DNA from: Micrasema longulum
Taxonomy: Eukaryota; Arthropoda; Insecta; Trichoptera; Brachycentridae
Direction of reading: 5' to 3'
Assembly: GCA_022494885.1 (NCBI GenBank)
Contig: JAGVSM010001373.1
Coordinates: 163,057-227,056 of the forward strand
Length of the DNA stretch: 64,000 bases
The translations under genes were made by a program, and so were the position numbers. Numbering within the stretch: the stretch's first letter is position 1; every line of letters starts with the position of its first letter. This document shows positions 53,880-64,000 of this stretch, in pieces. Under the pieces are notes generated by a model, which saw only the letters and a list, made by a program, of their open reading frames with translations, was not told where the DNA came from and searched no databases.

Positions 53880-54206
53880 GTTGGGTTAATTTACCTACCT
53901 ACTTATTTACTATTTTCTTTATTAAAAACAAAAGGTAAAAATTTGTCTGTACTTTTTTTTGTTTAATTCTTTCTGTCTTGGTTTGAATTAAAATAATTGC
54001 ACGTTTAATAATATCCAAAATGTAATTTTACACAAAATTAATATCTTGTATACAATGCTTTTCATTTCATAATGTCATAGTGAGAAAAAACGGAGAGAAG
54101 TATATTTTCGTGAAAAATGTAAAGTAGGATTCATTTCCCGCGTTCTATTTTGTACCCTTTAATTCAAAATTAAATTCTACTAATTAACGAGTAATAAAAT
54201 AATCAA
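53880..54206. other. AT-rich stretch with nothing assignable
   Basis: No frames or repeats matched between the palindromic MITE and the SINE. Confidence 0.35.
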
Positions 54207-54352
54207 GACTGCTCCCGTGGTGTAATGGCTGAGACGCTTGCCTCACGCCCGGGGGGTTTCGGGTTCAACTCTCAGTGAAATATCTTTTTTTATTTTTTTA
54301 ACGTGCTTTACCACTGTAATTTGGCTTCCTAGTCTGCTGTTGTGGTGAAATT
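54207..54352 (+). mobile_element. tRNA-derived SINE, family A, copy 3
   Basis: The head GCTCCCGTGGTGTAATGGCT..GAGACGCTTGCCTCACGCCC (box A) and box B-like TTTCGGGTTCAACTCTCAG (about 54266) are followed by a shortened body (ACCACTGTAATTTGGCTTCC, TGCTGTTGTGGTGAAATTAA). It is more diverged than the copy at 18433. Box B has GGTTCAACTC in place of GGTTCGATTC, so transcription is doubtful. Confidence 0.75.
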
Positions 54353-54789
54353 AAAAATACAATATATTTTTAGAAGGGTTGCCTGCCTTGTAAAATTTAA
54401 AAAGTCGCATTTTAATCAACATTGATAAGTTATATCACATTTTAAGTTACGAGTACAAAAATGAATTTGTAACACCTTCCTTCCGTTTGATAACAGAGTA
54501 ACTTTTTTTATAACTTTTTGTTTGCACTCTAGGTAAAATAAACAATACTAGGGTTTATTGATATGTTCTACCCCTGATGGCCCAGACCTTATTTGAGTTG
54601 ACCAGTTGACAGAGTTGATCTATACGCACTATGTAGCCTAATATGCATACGTGTAACGTACCAAGCGACAAGTTGAAACCTGCAACGGTTGAGTTACAAC
54701 AGGCCGCTGATCGCTGCTAAATGGTTCAAGGTGCTAATTCACCAGGACAATGGTCCAGCACACTAGGCGTTAGTGTCAATGATTGCTAT

Positions 54790-55430
54790 TTACGAAGCTG
54801 GGTTTTATTATTTCTGAAAAAACTTCGCGGGTGACCAGAATGTTTCTTTCGCTTATTCTCGATCAGTTCTGCCCATTGGTCCATTCACGGCAAACAAACC
54901 GGAAATCTTCCCAAACTATCTTATCATTAATATGTTTCTTTTTTGGGTGATACCGTGTGTGTTGGATTTGTTCCGACGTGTCGGCTACCATTGCAGGACT
55001 TCAGGGTAAACTGAGTGTTTTGTAGAAAAAAGTGTGTGTTTAAGTACTAGTAATTTGTACCGTGTCGCATTCGGCAGTAGGCACATTTCTATTCATTTTT
55101 GTAGTATGTATTGCTGGGAACCATGTTGAGTTTAATTTAAGCCCGTCGTGTTGTTTATGTTACAACACACACGGTATCACCCAGAAAAGAAACATAATGA
55201 TAACAGTGACCGTGAAAACCTTCGCATCTCTTATCATTGGTTGATTCATTCGAACCAGTGACGTCGTTCAAAGTTGTGCGTTATTATTGAAATATTTTTT
55301 ATTTGTTTTTTCGTACATTTTCAAGAAACTTCGCCGTAAAATTTATTGCTCTAATTTTTACCGCACGAAAGAAAAAAAATTATCGTATCAATTTTTCCTT
55401 AAGGCTGAAGTTCCTCATTTTACTGAAAAT
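54790..55430 (+). repeat. Dispersed repeat, family C, copy 3, split by a MITE
   Basis: The left part (54820-54920) has AACTTCGCGGGTGACCAGAA, TTCTGCCCATTGGTCCATTC and ACCGGAAATCTTCCCAAACT. The right part (55225-55430) has TCTTATCATTGGTTGATTCA, CCAGTGACGTCGTTCAAAGT, TACATTTTCAAGAAACTTCG, GCTCTAATTTTTACCGCACG and AAGGCTGAAGTTCCTCATTT. The order matches the other copies once 54921-55203 is removed. Confidence 0.75.
54921..55203. mobile_element. TIR MITE nested in family C
   Basis: TTATCATTAATATGTTTCTT..GGGTGATACCGTGTGTGTTG is mirrored by CAACACACACGGTATCACCC..AGAAAAGAAACATAATGATAA, about 40 bp per arm with a 3-bp indel. The interior (54965-55160) is unique. The plus-strand frame at 55062-55244 spans its right end and is not a gene. 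It must be younger than the family C copy that it splits. Confidence 0.8.
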
Positions 55431-58119
55431 ATTGTTTCTGGTTTTCCGAGAATGAAACACTAAACTCGTGTTTCAACGGCAAGCGAACTACGTATTTGCA
55501 AGATCAATGTTCATAGAACATATTATTCACGTGAAATGCTGTCAATAAATTGAATGGTTAAGTCAATATGATTTTATTCGTTGAATATTGTATTGAACAC
55601 ATGAAAGGACTTGAATTATAATCTTAGTAATATTTTCAAGGGCAGAACCTCTCCGGCAAAAGTATTTTCATATTCTTCAAGTGTCATACTCATAGAATTG
55701 AGAATAGTCCAGAAACCGCATGCATACGCACATCAAACAGAAGGCGACTAAACTAAATGAGTAGGTTTACGTTTTGACCAATTAGTTTCTTTGTAGACGT
55801 CGCTCAGTACGCAACTCCTGATTTGAATTCAATTATGCCGTGTTGTGTCCTTTCAAAGTGTAGAAATACTGCTAGGATCTTAAAGAAACAGGATGCAATC
55901 ACATTTCATGTGTAATTAGCAAATGAATGTGTATGTAACAAATGCATTACTTAAAAATTGAATTATTTTTCCATCCGTCAGATTGTCGAAGAAACAAAAT
56001 TAACATTTCGTTAGTGTTTCCAGGGTAGTAAAATCTTTTATTCTACTTTGTTCATCTAATCAGAGAACTAATGAAAATACGATCTCGGATTAAACAACGC
56101 CATGGGGGACACTTGAACGACATTATCTTTAAAATATCAAATATTATTTAACATGATATAAAAATATCAGTTTTATGTAAAATAAAATTCGTTATATATT
56201 TTAAGTTTAAATTTCATTAATTCAATTACTCTTATAAAATTACCCTTTACTTATCTACTCTGTTGTGTCAATCAATATTTCCGGGTGCTCAATAAAATTT
56301 TGGAGAAATAAACAAATTGCTTTTTTTTTACCTTACATTTGTGTTGTGATTTTTTTTTTTCCATCGTGCAACATTACGCGGTGACTTCGCGAATGCGCGC
56401 GGCGAAAGTGAGGCAGAGTGAGGTATTTATTGGACACAGTACGATGTATTCAAATATGATTCTACGCTTCATCTGAACTATTCTTAATTTTATGGTCCTA
56501 CTAGTCTTTGGTGCGTGCGAAAAGTCTTTGGTGCGTGTGATCAGCAGGGATGCTGACAAAAAAAAAGAATGTTGTTTCTTTTTAGCAGGTTTTACATAGG
56601 TAGATAGTAGATAGAAGTTGGGTATGTTTTTTCTCTAAATTTACACATTAATTCAGTTATGTATTTGTCAGTATATAAGCATTGTATTTTTTTAAACTTT
56701 GCGAAGACAGGATATTCTAAAGGGTCAGATGTTGGAAACATCACTTCAATTCATCATTCCAACAAAAGCAATATGTATTTATGTTAATTCTATACGGATA
56801 GGTAAATATCAAAGGTATATTGATAGTGATTGAAATCACAAATTATTATTATTTTTAAATCCCACGAGAAAAAAATAATGGAACTTATTTTAAAAACACG
56901 GGATAGTGCCTTTTCTGTCATGCTCCGTGCGGCTGTTATAGACTGAAATCATTTTACAATAAATAAAATATTACTTTAAATGCATTAAAACCACTTCGAA
57001 GCTATTATATTTTTACTGTAATCCAATGACACTTCGGAAATATTTTAAAACTTTATAGTCGCCTATCTCCATGTAAATTTATATATTGACACGGCCGGCG
57101 TCAGTCAGTTGAGACTGCTCAGATAAATACTTTGAGGACACGTGTCGGTTTGAATATAAAAAAATAAAAGTCGAGATATGGGACCGTGTACGAGCAAGTA
57201 CATAGAATACCTAGCGTCGTGTCAGCGGTATGTAGTTATAGTTCGTTTGCGGATTTTCCGCAGCGGAATTACGTCCGAGTGTGGCGCTAGTCTTACAAAG
57301 CTATACGTTATTAGATACGTTTTTTCTCCACATGACTCAAATTGGATGATCTTGTTTATTCGAACATTTGCTATGATAGAATTGGACTTATTTTTAAGGG
57401 CAGTATCCGGCGTATCCAAAGAATGTAATATAATATTAACCGAAAATAATATTGCTTGAATTTAGGAATCGCGAGCGCCCGAAAACTTTCTACGGGAGTT
57501 ATAGGAAAATTTGTAGCTTTTTTTCGTATTAAGAATTTTGTTGATAATGAAATAGATACGAAAGAAATGCGCCTGCGTATTAACGTACCTTATCATTTAA
57601 AAATAGTCAGGTAGTTTATCTAATATTTATAATGACAATCAGGTTTATCAACCCCTTTACATTTTGCATTTGAAAGTCTTAAAAGTAAAAAAGGAATTCT
57701 AAACCTTTTTAAAATATGTCAATTATCATCATCCAATTCGCAATTGATGGTATATAAGTCTATATTACTCTAACTGGAGCATATAAGCGACAGTGGCGTC
57801 TTTGATACCAAATTTCTAGTGAAGCTCAGATTTTAAGGATAAATATAATATACGTAAATGTTAAGTAGGTACCTATAGTAAATAACACAGTACGGACCAT
57901 GTTTGTAGGCATCTTTGAGCATTTTTATATTGGTTGCTAGTTTTTTATCTTTATAATGTGTTGATATAATGCGAATTAAAATACATATTAGGTACGGGTG
58001 AATATCAATGATTTCTTAGTGAGTCTCAGCCTCACTTGCTTTATATGCTCCTTCGTCCCTGATAAGCGATCACTTTAAGTGCTCATGCCAGTTCTGAGAT
58101 TTTAAAATATAGCGGTGAA
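55431..58119. other. Long unassigned AT-rich stretch
   Basis: 56370-56440 is GC-rich (TTCGCGAATGCGCGCGGCGA). 57100-57470 has a 93-codon plus-strand frame (57178-57459) and an antisense frame; neither shows a known domain. A short direct repeat AGTCTTTGGTGCGTGCGA/AGTCTTTGGTGCGTGTGA is at 56504-56541. No repeats from the rest of the window were matched. Confidence 0.35.
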
Positions 58120-58215
58120 AAACCACCTAATACATAAATATTTCGCCTCGACCTTCTGGGAATAATGCTTGGCATGGTAGGCAAACGCGGTAACCATTAA
58201 ACCACCCAGATAACT
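58120..58215 (-). mobile_element. tRNA-derived SINE relic
   Basis: On the minus strand GGGTGGTTTAATGGTTACCG..CGTTTGCCTACCATGCC is a box A-bearing head like that of SINE family B (GTAATGGTCAGCGCGTTTGC), followed by a damaged box B region. Only the head is recognisable. Conceptual frames here are not genes. Confidence 0.5.
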
Positions 58216-59378
58216 GTTTAAAAATGCACAAACTCTATTCATGGTATGGTTTGTCATTACGTCTGTTCTGCCGTTTAAGATTTTTAGCAAACCTTCCATT
58301 TTATTTTATTCGATTTATTTTTTTTTCCCGTTAATTGTCGTGTTTCAGGTTACCCTTTCTTCTTATAAAGACAACGCAGAAATTAGGAATCATGGTAAAA
58401 CATTGTAAAACGACCGATTTAGAGTAATTACGAAAATAACTTGTATCCGCCGTAGGTAATAATTAAACTAGTTTCCAAGTTTCATATCGAAAAGGTATTA
58501 TTCAAACACCAAATATCGCGTCTAAGATTAATAACACGATGTATTGGAAATATAATGAAAACGGGTTTTTTTAACTTTGATTAATAAGGGCCGGTCTTAT
58601 AAACAATTAATCAAGTTTCCTTTAGGGCAGCGCTATTCGTAGCTATGCTTCGGCATTAACCGTTAGTAAAGATAACAGTTACCGACGGTTGTGTTTTAAT
58701 AAGCAATTCTGTAAACTGACGGTCATTGGTACCGAAGCATTTTGGAACCCTCATAACTTATGAGAACAAATACTTATTTGAAAAAGTAGGAAGTACGGAA
58801 TTACTCAACACTTGCGTGTAATTCCGTACATCGTTTGTCTCATTTCGTAGATTCTTTAAAGGCTCAAAAAAGCATGAATAAAGGGGTTTTTACAAAAATT
58901 GTTAATCAATTAAACCTCTATTATACATTTTGTACGTAGGTACATTGATTTAAAAAAGTTGCGTAAATAATACCATCCACAAAAGTCTCACCACTGCATC
59001 AAGCATGTGCCCACTTTACGCATGACACATTTGAGCCATAATTTTCGGTTCTTACCAAATTCTTCGCATATTACGCACACCATTTTATCTTAACTCCTTT
59101 TTTCTTTATTTTTGAGATGGTCCTAAATCATAACACTTCTCATTAGTTATTTATTTATTTATTTATTAACGGACATTGTCCATGTATACAATTTATAGGG
59201 TTTAAATATTACAATAAAAGAATAGTTTAAAACATTAAAAAAAAGAAAAGAAGCATTCACAAACATAAGGTGATTATCATCGTCATCGTGTATTTTTCGG
59301 CGTCTTTTCGATTGGTTTTTTAGTATTTTTTTCCATTTTTGCATACGATTTGTTTCTTTTTGCTCATATTGAATTTAG
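58216..59378. other. Unassigned AT-rich stretch
   Basis: 58580-58770 shows loosely mirrored words (GCTATGCTTCGGCATTAACC, GACGGTCATTGGTACCGAAG) that may be the remains of an inverted-repeat element. Nothing firm. A TTTA-type microsatellite is at 59147-59166. Confidence 0.35.
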
Positions 59379-59381
59379 TTA

Positions 59382-59728
59382 TCAAAAGCTTTGTTGAATA
59401 GTGCTATTTGTGCTTAATGTACTAAGCTGTAAGTTGTCTGGATTGTCATCCATTGGTACAACCCAAGTCTTTGAATCTGCATTGATTGTTTCTTCTGCAG
59501 AAACAAATTCGTTTAGTGGCACATAATTTTCTTCCTTAGCCAGTTGATTAAAAACCCTTAAATCTAAAAACCGGATACCCTCAGTTCTATACCTACTCAC
59601 AGTTTTCTCCACATTTGCAATTCTGAGGTAAACTTTAGTAAAAACAGGAGTGAGGACACGTTGCATTAGCTTGGTGTAATATAAATAATTGCTGCGGTTA
59701 ATACCGTACAGTGTAAGGAAAACGTATT
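59382..59728 (-). CDS. Unidentified reading frame, possible exon or element fragment
   Basis: The minus-strand frame is open for about 115 codons, from near 59728 (EEEYVFLTLYGINRS, just after a possible AG acceptor) through YYTKLMQRVLTPVFTKVYLR, YRTEGIRFLDLRVFNQ, AKEENYVPLNEF and KTWVVPMDDNPDN to a stop at 59382. The first ATG is at 59666, but reading without a break upstream of it suggests the ATG is not the true start. The amino-acid composition is balanced and unlike the chance frames in this window. I recognise no domain. It could be a last exon of a host gene or part of a decayed transposon protein. Confidence 0.35.
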
Positions 59729-59767
59729 CTTCTTCTCAACTGCCAGTAGTTATTTACAAACATACCC

Positions 59768-59850
59768 AATTAATCGGGTTGTAGTCCTGTGGCTAGTATC
59801 TCGAACTCACGGACCAAAGGTCCGTGGTTCGAATCCCACTCTACCCCAAC
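59768..59850 (+). mobile_element. tRNA-like sequence (SINE head or tRNA pseudogene)
   Basis: GGGTTGTAGTCCTGTGGCTA carries a box A-like element and GGTTCGAATCCCAC a perfect box B. ACGGACCAAAGGTCCGT would take the anticodon-arm position but leaves a loop of the wrong size. The putative acceptor strands (GGGTTGT / TCTACCC) pair at only about five of seven positions, and the T stem lacks a pair. It is therefore not called as a functional tRNA. Confidence 0.45.
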
Positions 59851-60164
59851 TTGATTCCCATTTTCTAATAGTGAGTTATTTACAACTTGTTGAAAATGGC
59901 CGTCAAAATTAAATGTTTGGGTAAATCACAAGAACGCAAATATTTGTTTTTCCATTTAAAAAAAAAATCATAATGATATGTACTAACGACTTATTTTCTG
60001 ATATTAAAATGTTGTTACAGCGAGTGTGATACGTCACATTCGATCGCACCGCAAGCGCTCGGCTGACTGATGTAATAACTTGTAAGGGTGCGAGACTAAA
60101 CTAAACGAGCGAGTGTGACAGATACAAACACACGTAACTTGCTTTATTTTCGACTTAAAACTGC

Positions 60165-60226
60165 TGTACGGAATTGACCGCCGTACGGAATTGACCGCCG
60201 TACGAAATTGACCGCCGTACGGTATT
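60165..60226 (+). repeat. 17-bp tandem repeat, ~3.5 copies
   Basis: The unit CGTACGGAATTGACCGC occurs at about 60165 (first base changed), 60182, 60199 (one base changed) and partially at 60216. It is GC-richer than its flanks. Seventeen is not a multiple of three, so it is not a coding repeat. The minus-strand frame through it (60034-60291) is probably chance. Confidence 0.8.
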
Positions 60227-60496
60227 ACCCTCCACTCCCCTATAACGTAATTTGTATACTTGTCATGGTCATTGTTAGTTACCATATACATGTATATCTT
60301 TTATAACCAACTCTTTTACGTTATTACTGTACCTATGTATATGTGAATTATGATTACATTTTTGTACTTACATATTTTTGCAATTGCAGCGTATCTTGAT
60401 TACTTTTGTTACATTAATTAAAAAAGATCAGTCTGTCGCTTTATGGTGGTCCAGGTACTTTTAAACATTCCAGCGTAAAAACTCCCTTTCAAATAT

Positions 60497-60575
60497 ATAT
60501 ATTGTGTGTGGCCATGCCGAGAATCGAACCCGAGACCTCTTGCGTGATAGGCAAACGCGCTGACCATTTGATCGG
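60497..60575 (-). mobile_element. SINE family B head, minus strand
   Basis: The plus strand reads GGCCATGCCGAGAATCGAAC..CCGAGACCTCTTGCGTGATA..GGCAAACGCGCTGACCATTT, the reverse complement of a head with box A ATGGTCAGCGCGTTTGCC and box B GGGTTCGATTCTCGGC. It is close to the copy at 35845. Only the tRNA-related part plus a little flank is evident; the body was not traced. Confidence 0.7.
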
Positions 60576-62595
60576 ACAGTAAATTTGTACCCACATAACA
60601 TGTACTTATCTATGTTTTTATTGACATATTATTTAAAAAGTACTTTTTTTTAAAATTCACTTAAAAAATCAAACCCTCGACTATTTTAATATCATTGATT
60701 TTTATCTTCATAATTTTCATTCCCTCATCCGCACTGTATGGTTCATAAGGCACTGCATTGGAACTCCAATAGCAGCCAATTATTTTGGTCATTTGGTATA
60801 AAAACAAATTTGTATTCCCATAAAGTAGCTAATTTAAAAAAAGTACCGAATGAAAAAATAAGTAATGAATAAACACATTATGTATTCATCATATTAGCGC
60901 CATTCTTGCATAGTTTCAACAAAAACCGAATCTAATTATTCGATCTAGAATAGGTTACCTATTTCTTTTCAATAGGAATAATTATATTTACGCCCTTGAA
61001 AATTATTTTCGTCACAATTTAAATACAAATATAATTGAAATCAAGTTTATCAGGTCATTAAAAATAGTGCGTTGTTTTTATTTTGAATTAAAATTAGGTC
61101 TATTTATCGTTTATTTGATTAATACTCCTAGTACCAGCACAACCCCATTCTGATAGTTCTGATCTAAAGTAAATTCTACTCAGATTACTAAATTCCTCCT
61201 CCTTACGCTCCTGTTGGAGGTTGACAATAATTACTTGAAGCTACTCTCGACCCTGGAACGTTTTGATGAGCATTGCTGCTTCTGGTATTCCAAACATCTG
61301 CCGAAGATTCCTGAGCCAGACGATAGATTTTAGCACACATTAAAACAATATATATAAAAAAGGCATTAAGTTTAAAATCATAAATTCCCAGTAGTAAAAT
61401 TTCCGTGCCCGGGTACGTTTCCGAGTTAGTTACGCTTTAAATTCCCAGAACCCCGATTACAGTGGAAAGTTAACATGTATCTTCAATTTTATCCTCAAAG
61501 TAAAATTAAGTTTTCTGTTTGAAAAGCAGAATATGGATACATTCTTCTAAACATGTTCAATTAAAGGTTTTGTAAAATTTCCAATGCAAATAAATGTAAA
61601 AATGTCATTTTAAAATAAAAAAACGATAAAAGCGCCATCTATGAATAATTTGTTTCATAATTAAATTTTGTGTGCGTAGCAAAAAGTTTCCAAATAAAAG
61701 ATTCAAACGTAATTCACATCATCAACATAGTATAGACTATTAAACATTTGAACGCATTGTGAGGGGTATTTTATTGAAAGGCCAGAATTTTATTGAATCA
61801 TGTTATTCATCATTTATTAGGATTTTAATATCACACAGAGGTATGACTAATATTGTACAAAAATCTACGAATTTCTTAGAAAAAATATTTTCAATATAAT
61901 GTAATTTTGATCGGCCTATCTCACTTTTCAAAAAAATGACTGAAAATTGGCAAACTGTCGAATGTCTCTCAAAACAGCACCATAAAATAAATAATCAATG
62001 TCTTGCGGAGTAGCGAAGGTCATAAGAAACATAGTTTAAGGAAATCGTTATGAATCATTTCGGAAATATGTTCATTTTTGGTATGAGCTATTCAAAGTAT
62101 TACACAATGTTGCATCCTAATAAGCCATTTATAAAACAATAACCTCTCGACTAATATTAATAATACTTTATCCCCAAAAACTAATGTGTTCTTTTGATAG
62201 ACCTCAACATTTAAAATGTATACAATATTTCAATAACTATTTTGTATGAAAAAAACTTATATAAACTGAAACAAATTAAATGTTTGAAATTACGATTTCC
62301 TATGAATATGAGCTGAAATCAACTATTTTATATTTCTTGAAGTTTACTATTTCTTTTAAAAATATCAGAATTTAATACCCAAAACTTCGAAAACCAAGTG
62401 GCATTTATTAATATTATGTTTAGTTATACAAAATAAAATAAAACTCATAAGCACTAATAGGAAATACATACATATAACTTAGTATCTACACGAGACTTAA
62501 TAAAACTATATAATATTTTGTTATAATAACGTCGTTCTTGTTTTCGAAGTAAAATGTATTACCTACTTGACATTAAATTCAAATTAATTTTTATT
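60576..62595. other. Long unassigned AT-rich stretch
   Basis: No credible frames, RNA genes or matched repeats were seen. 61400-61440 (CGTGCCCGGGTACGTTTCCG) is a short GC-rich patch. Confidence 0.35.
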
Positions 62596-63400
62596 AAGAA
62601 GGGAATATGGAAGTCTAGGTATTTATGACCTGTCATTGGCTGGTTTGAGTGGCCACTTTACGCACTGTGTAACATTCACCATTCTGCCTATGTTTTAGGA
62701 ACCATATTTCCTAAACTCTTTTATTTGTTGACTTTTGTGAAGCAACAGAGCTGAAACTTTTATCATATGGGTGAGATTTATTTTGCTGAACCATTTTACC
62801 TACTGGGCAACGCCTAAAAACAATTGTCCAATTTTTTATAATTCTTCTTTTACCATGCACCTAGTTAATTCAACAATGTTTTGAACATGTCCAAATGCTT
62901 GCAAACTGGCTGGATTCTTTCACTTAAGCTAGGGTTTCCTAGGACAGCGGTGCCCGTATTTTAACGGCCGTAGTGAACGATGATGCAGTGGACAGCCGTC
63001 GTAGAGGTGACTATAGTGTGGTTTTCTAGGAAAACGGTGTTATCAACACCATTTAACACCGTTTTCCTAGGAAACCACTCTCTAATCACTTTTACGATGG
63101 CTGTCCACTGCATCACCGTTCACTACGGCCGTTAAAATACGGGCACCGCTGTCCTAGGAAACCCTAGCTTTAGGGGTTGTTCATATTTAAATTTGTTGCA
63201 ACAGAGAGGGAACACATTTTTGAGAACAGGCAGAATGTTTATACACTTCTTTCAATTTTTATACTTCTTCTTTTACCAGTTAGTATCAACAGATATTAAA
63301 CATGTTCAAATGTTTGTAGACAGGCTGGATTTCCTTCCTAGGGAGTTCCCTTTTTGGTTTCGACATACTCAAAGCATTGTTGATCAAATTCATTTTATTT
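62596..63400 (+). mobile_element. Family F: two adjacent copies, the first split by a palindromic MITE
   Basis: 62596-62925 has GAAGGGAATATGGAAGTCTA, GGCCACTTTACGCACTGTGT, AGAGCTGAAACTTTTATCAT, CTGGGCAACGCC and the tail TGTCCAAATGCTTGCAAACT..GGCTGGATT. After the MITE the text resumes TTAGGGGTTGTTCATATTTA and TTGCAACAGAGAGGGAACAC (the head of the next copy), which has lost most of its body and ends with another tail (TGTTCAAATGTTTGTAGACA, GGCTGGATTTCCTTCCTAGG). The tail-to-head order is the same as at 25010-25571. Confidence 0.75.
62931..63165. mobile_element. Near-perfect palindromic MITE with inner palindrome
   Basis: AGGGTTTCCTAGGACAGCGG..TGCCCGTATTTTAACGGCCG..TAGTGAACG is mirrored at the right end, and the match continues through GTGGACAGCC. 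The arms are about 85 bp. The centre, 63018-63078, is itself a palindrome (GTGGTTTTCTAGGAAAACGG.. mirrored by ..CGTTTTCCTAGGAAACCAC). AGCT adjoins both ends (62927-62930, 63166-63169). It is GC-richer than its host and has no coding capacity. Confidence 0.88.
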
Positions 63401-63924
63401 GAATTAAATTTATCCCAATACAAGCCATAGTACTTTCTAGCAAAAACAGATAATGCATTATTATAATTCGATTTAGGTTAACATAAAAACATGCTGACAA
63501 CGACATCTATAATAATTTTCCAAAACTTTAATATAAAACATAAATAATAACTACATTTCTAGTAGCAAGGGAATGCGCATGTTAGGACTATTATTTATTT
63601 AGTTTGCTTAATATTAATAACACGCACTCTTTATATAGTGGCAAGACATTATAACAATAAAGGTACCTACACAATATTTCTTAATGAAATAACGATATTA
63701 TGTTATTGTGCGTGCTCGAGTAACACCCTCTGGTGAGCAGACGTATAACTATCACCGAGTGTGTTCGTACTGTTGTCGAGGTGTGGCGCTAGCTTCTTCA
63801 TTCCACTTTGGAATTCTGACATCGCGGTATTTTTGTCAAGGACATCTTGTTCCTGAAAGGAATAAAATTTTATATTATTGCTTATAATATGTCGTCCAAT
63901 AATTGTCATTCATAAAAAAAAAAA
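63401..63924. other. Unassigned AT-rich stretch
   Basis: The minus-strand frame at 63703-63909 (68 codons; NTAMSEFQSGMKKLAPHLDN) has a more protein-like composition than most, but there is no domain I recognise. Left uncalled. Confidence 0.3.
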
Positions 63925-64000
63925 AAATTAGAGCAATAAATTGTACAGCAAAGTTTCTTGAAAATGTACGAAAAAACTAATAAAAACGCACTCCTTTTTT
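63925..64000 (-). repeat. Dispersed repeat, family C, copy 4, cut by window end
   Basis: TTAGAGCAATAAATTGTACA..GCAAAGTTTCTTGAAAATGT..ACGAAAAAACTAATAAAAACGCAC is the minus-strand form of the family C block (GTGCGTTTTTAT…TACATTTTCAAGAAA…GCTCTAA), close to 45165-45230. The copy continues beyond position 64000. Confidence 0.75.

Noticed and set aside
57178..57459. 93-codon plus-strand open frame with an opposing frame
   Set aside because: No family resemblance and no supporting signals; composition not distinctive enough to call a gene.
59768..59850. Candidate functional tRNA gene
   Set aside because: Acceptor pairing is incomplete, the anticodon loop would have the wrong size and the T stem lacks a pair, so it is a tRNA-like relic.
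1..64000. CRISPR arrays, operons, bacterial promoters or defence islands
   Set aside because: Composition, introns, SINEs and LINEs show a eukaryotic genome; no regularly spaced identical repeats of CRISPR type were seen.

Overview
The window looks like gene-poor chromosomal DNA from an insect, most likely a moth or butterfly. It is strongly AT-rich. It carries tRNA-derived SINEs, an intron-containing P-element/THAP9-type transposase relic, RTE- and Jockey/CR1-type LINE relics, Tc1 and pogo-type DNA transposon relics, a Helitron-like fragment and many long-inverted-repeat MITEs. Nothing has bacterial gene organisation: no operons, ribosome binding sites or rRNA. I found no intact host gene. 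Nearly every open frame over 60 codons is either part of a decayed transposable element or chance.

Layout. 0-3.4 kb: a LINE-tail fragment, a TA-flanked MITE, an older inverted-repeat element and a 5'-truncated LINE end. 3.6-12.4 kb: mostly unassigned AT-rich DNA with scattered LINE C-terminal relics and a SINE. 12.4-16.7 kb: a Tc1 transposase relic, then three MITEs with long arms and an RTE tail. 17.5-19.4 kb: two LINE relics around a SINE. 21.9-27.3 kb: an unidentified reading frame that recurs at 33.6 kb, a MITE inserted into a copy of a local repeat ('family F'), a 765-bp inverted-repeat element and several more family F copies. 28.5-36.1 kb: dispersed repeats, a pogo-type MITE, a chimeric SINE, a Helitron-like element and other SINEs.

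39.5-42.1 kb (minus strand) is the most gene-like object: a P-element/THAP9-type transposase relic. It has a THAP zinc-finger start, at least three recognisable introns (one holding a MITE), a catalytic core and the conserved C-terminal block, but also frameshifts and a stop. 46.6-50.7 kb (minus strand) is a nearly full-length RTE-type LINE with an endonuclease domain, an RT YADD box, a trinucleotide 3' tail, a nested younger LINE tail and a 140-bp tandem dimer at its 5' end. Next to it is a Jockey/CR1-type RT fragment. 52.3-55.4 kb holds two interrupted dispersed repeats and two palindromic MITEs. 59.4 kb has a roughly 115-codon unidentified reading frame. 62.6-63.4 kb has adjacent family F copies split by a nearly perfect 235-bp palindrome that itself contains a second palindrome.

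The elements do not form a pathway. What the window records is a layered insertion history: MITE into transposase intron, LINE into LINE, MITE into MITE-like repeat. All coordinates and homologies were read by eye from the sequence. Family names rest on recalled motifs and were not searched.
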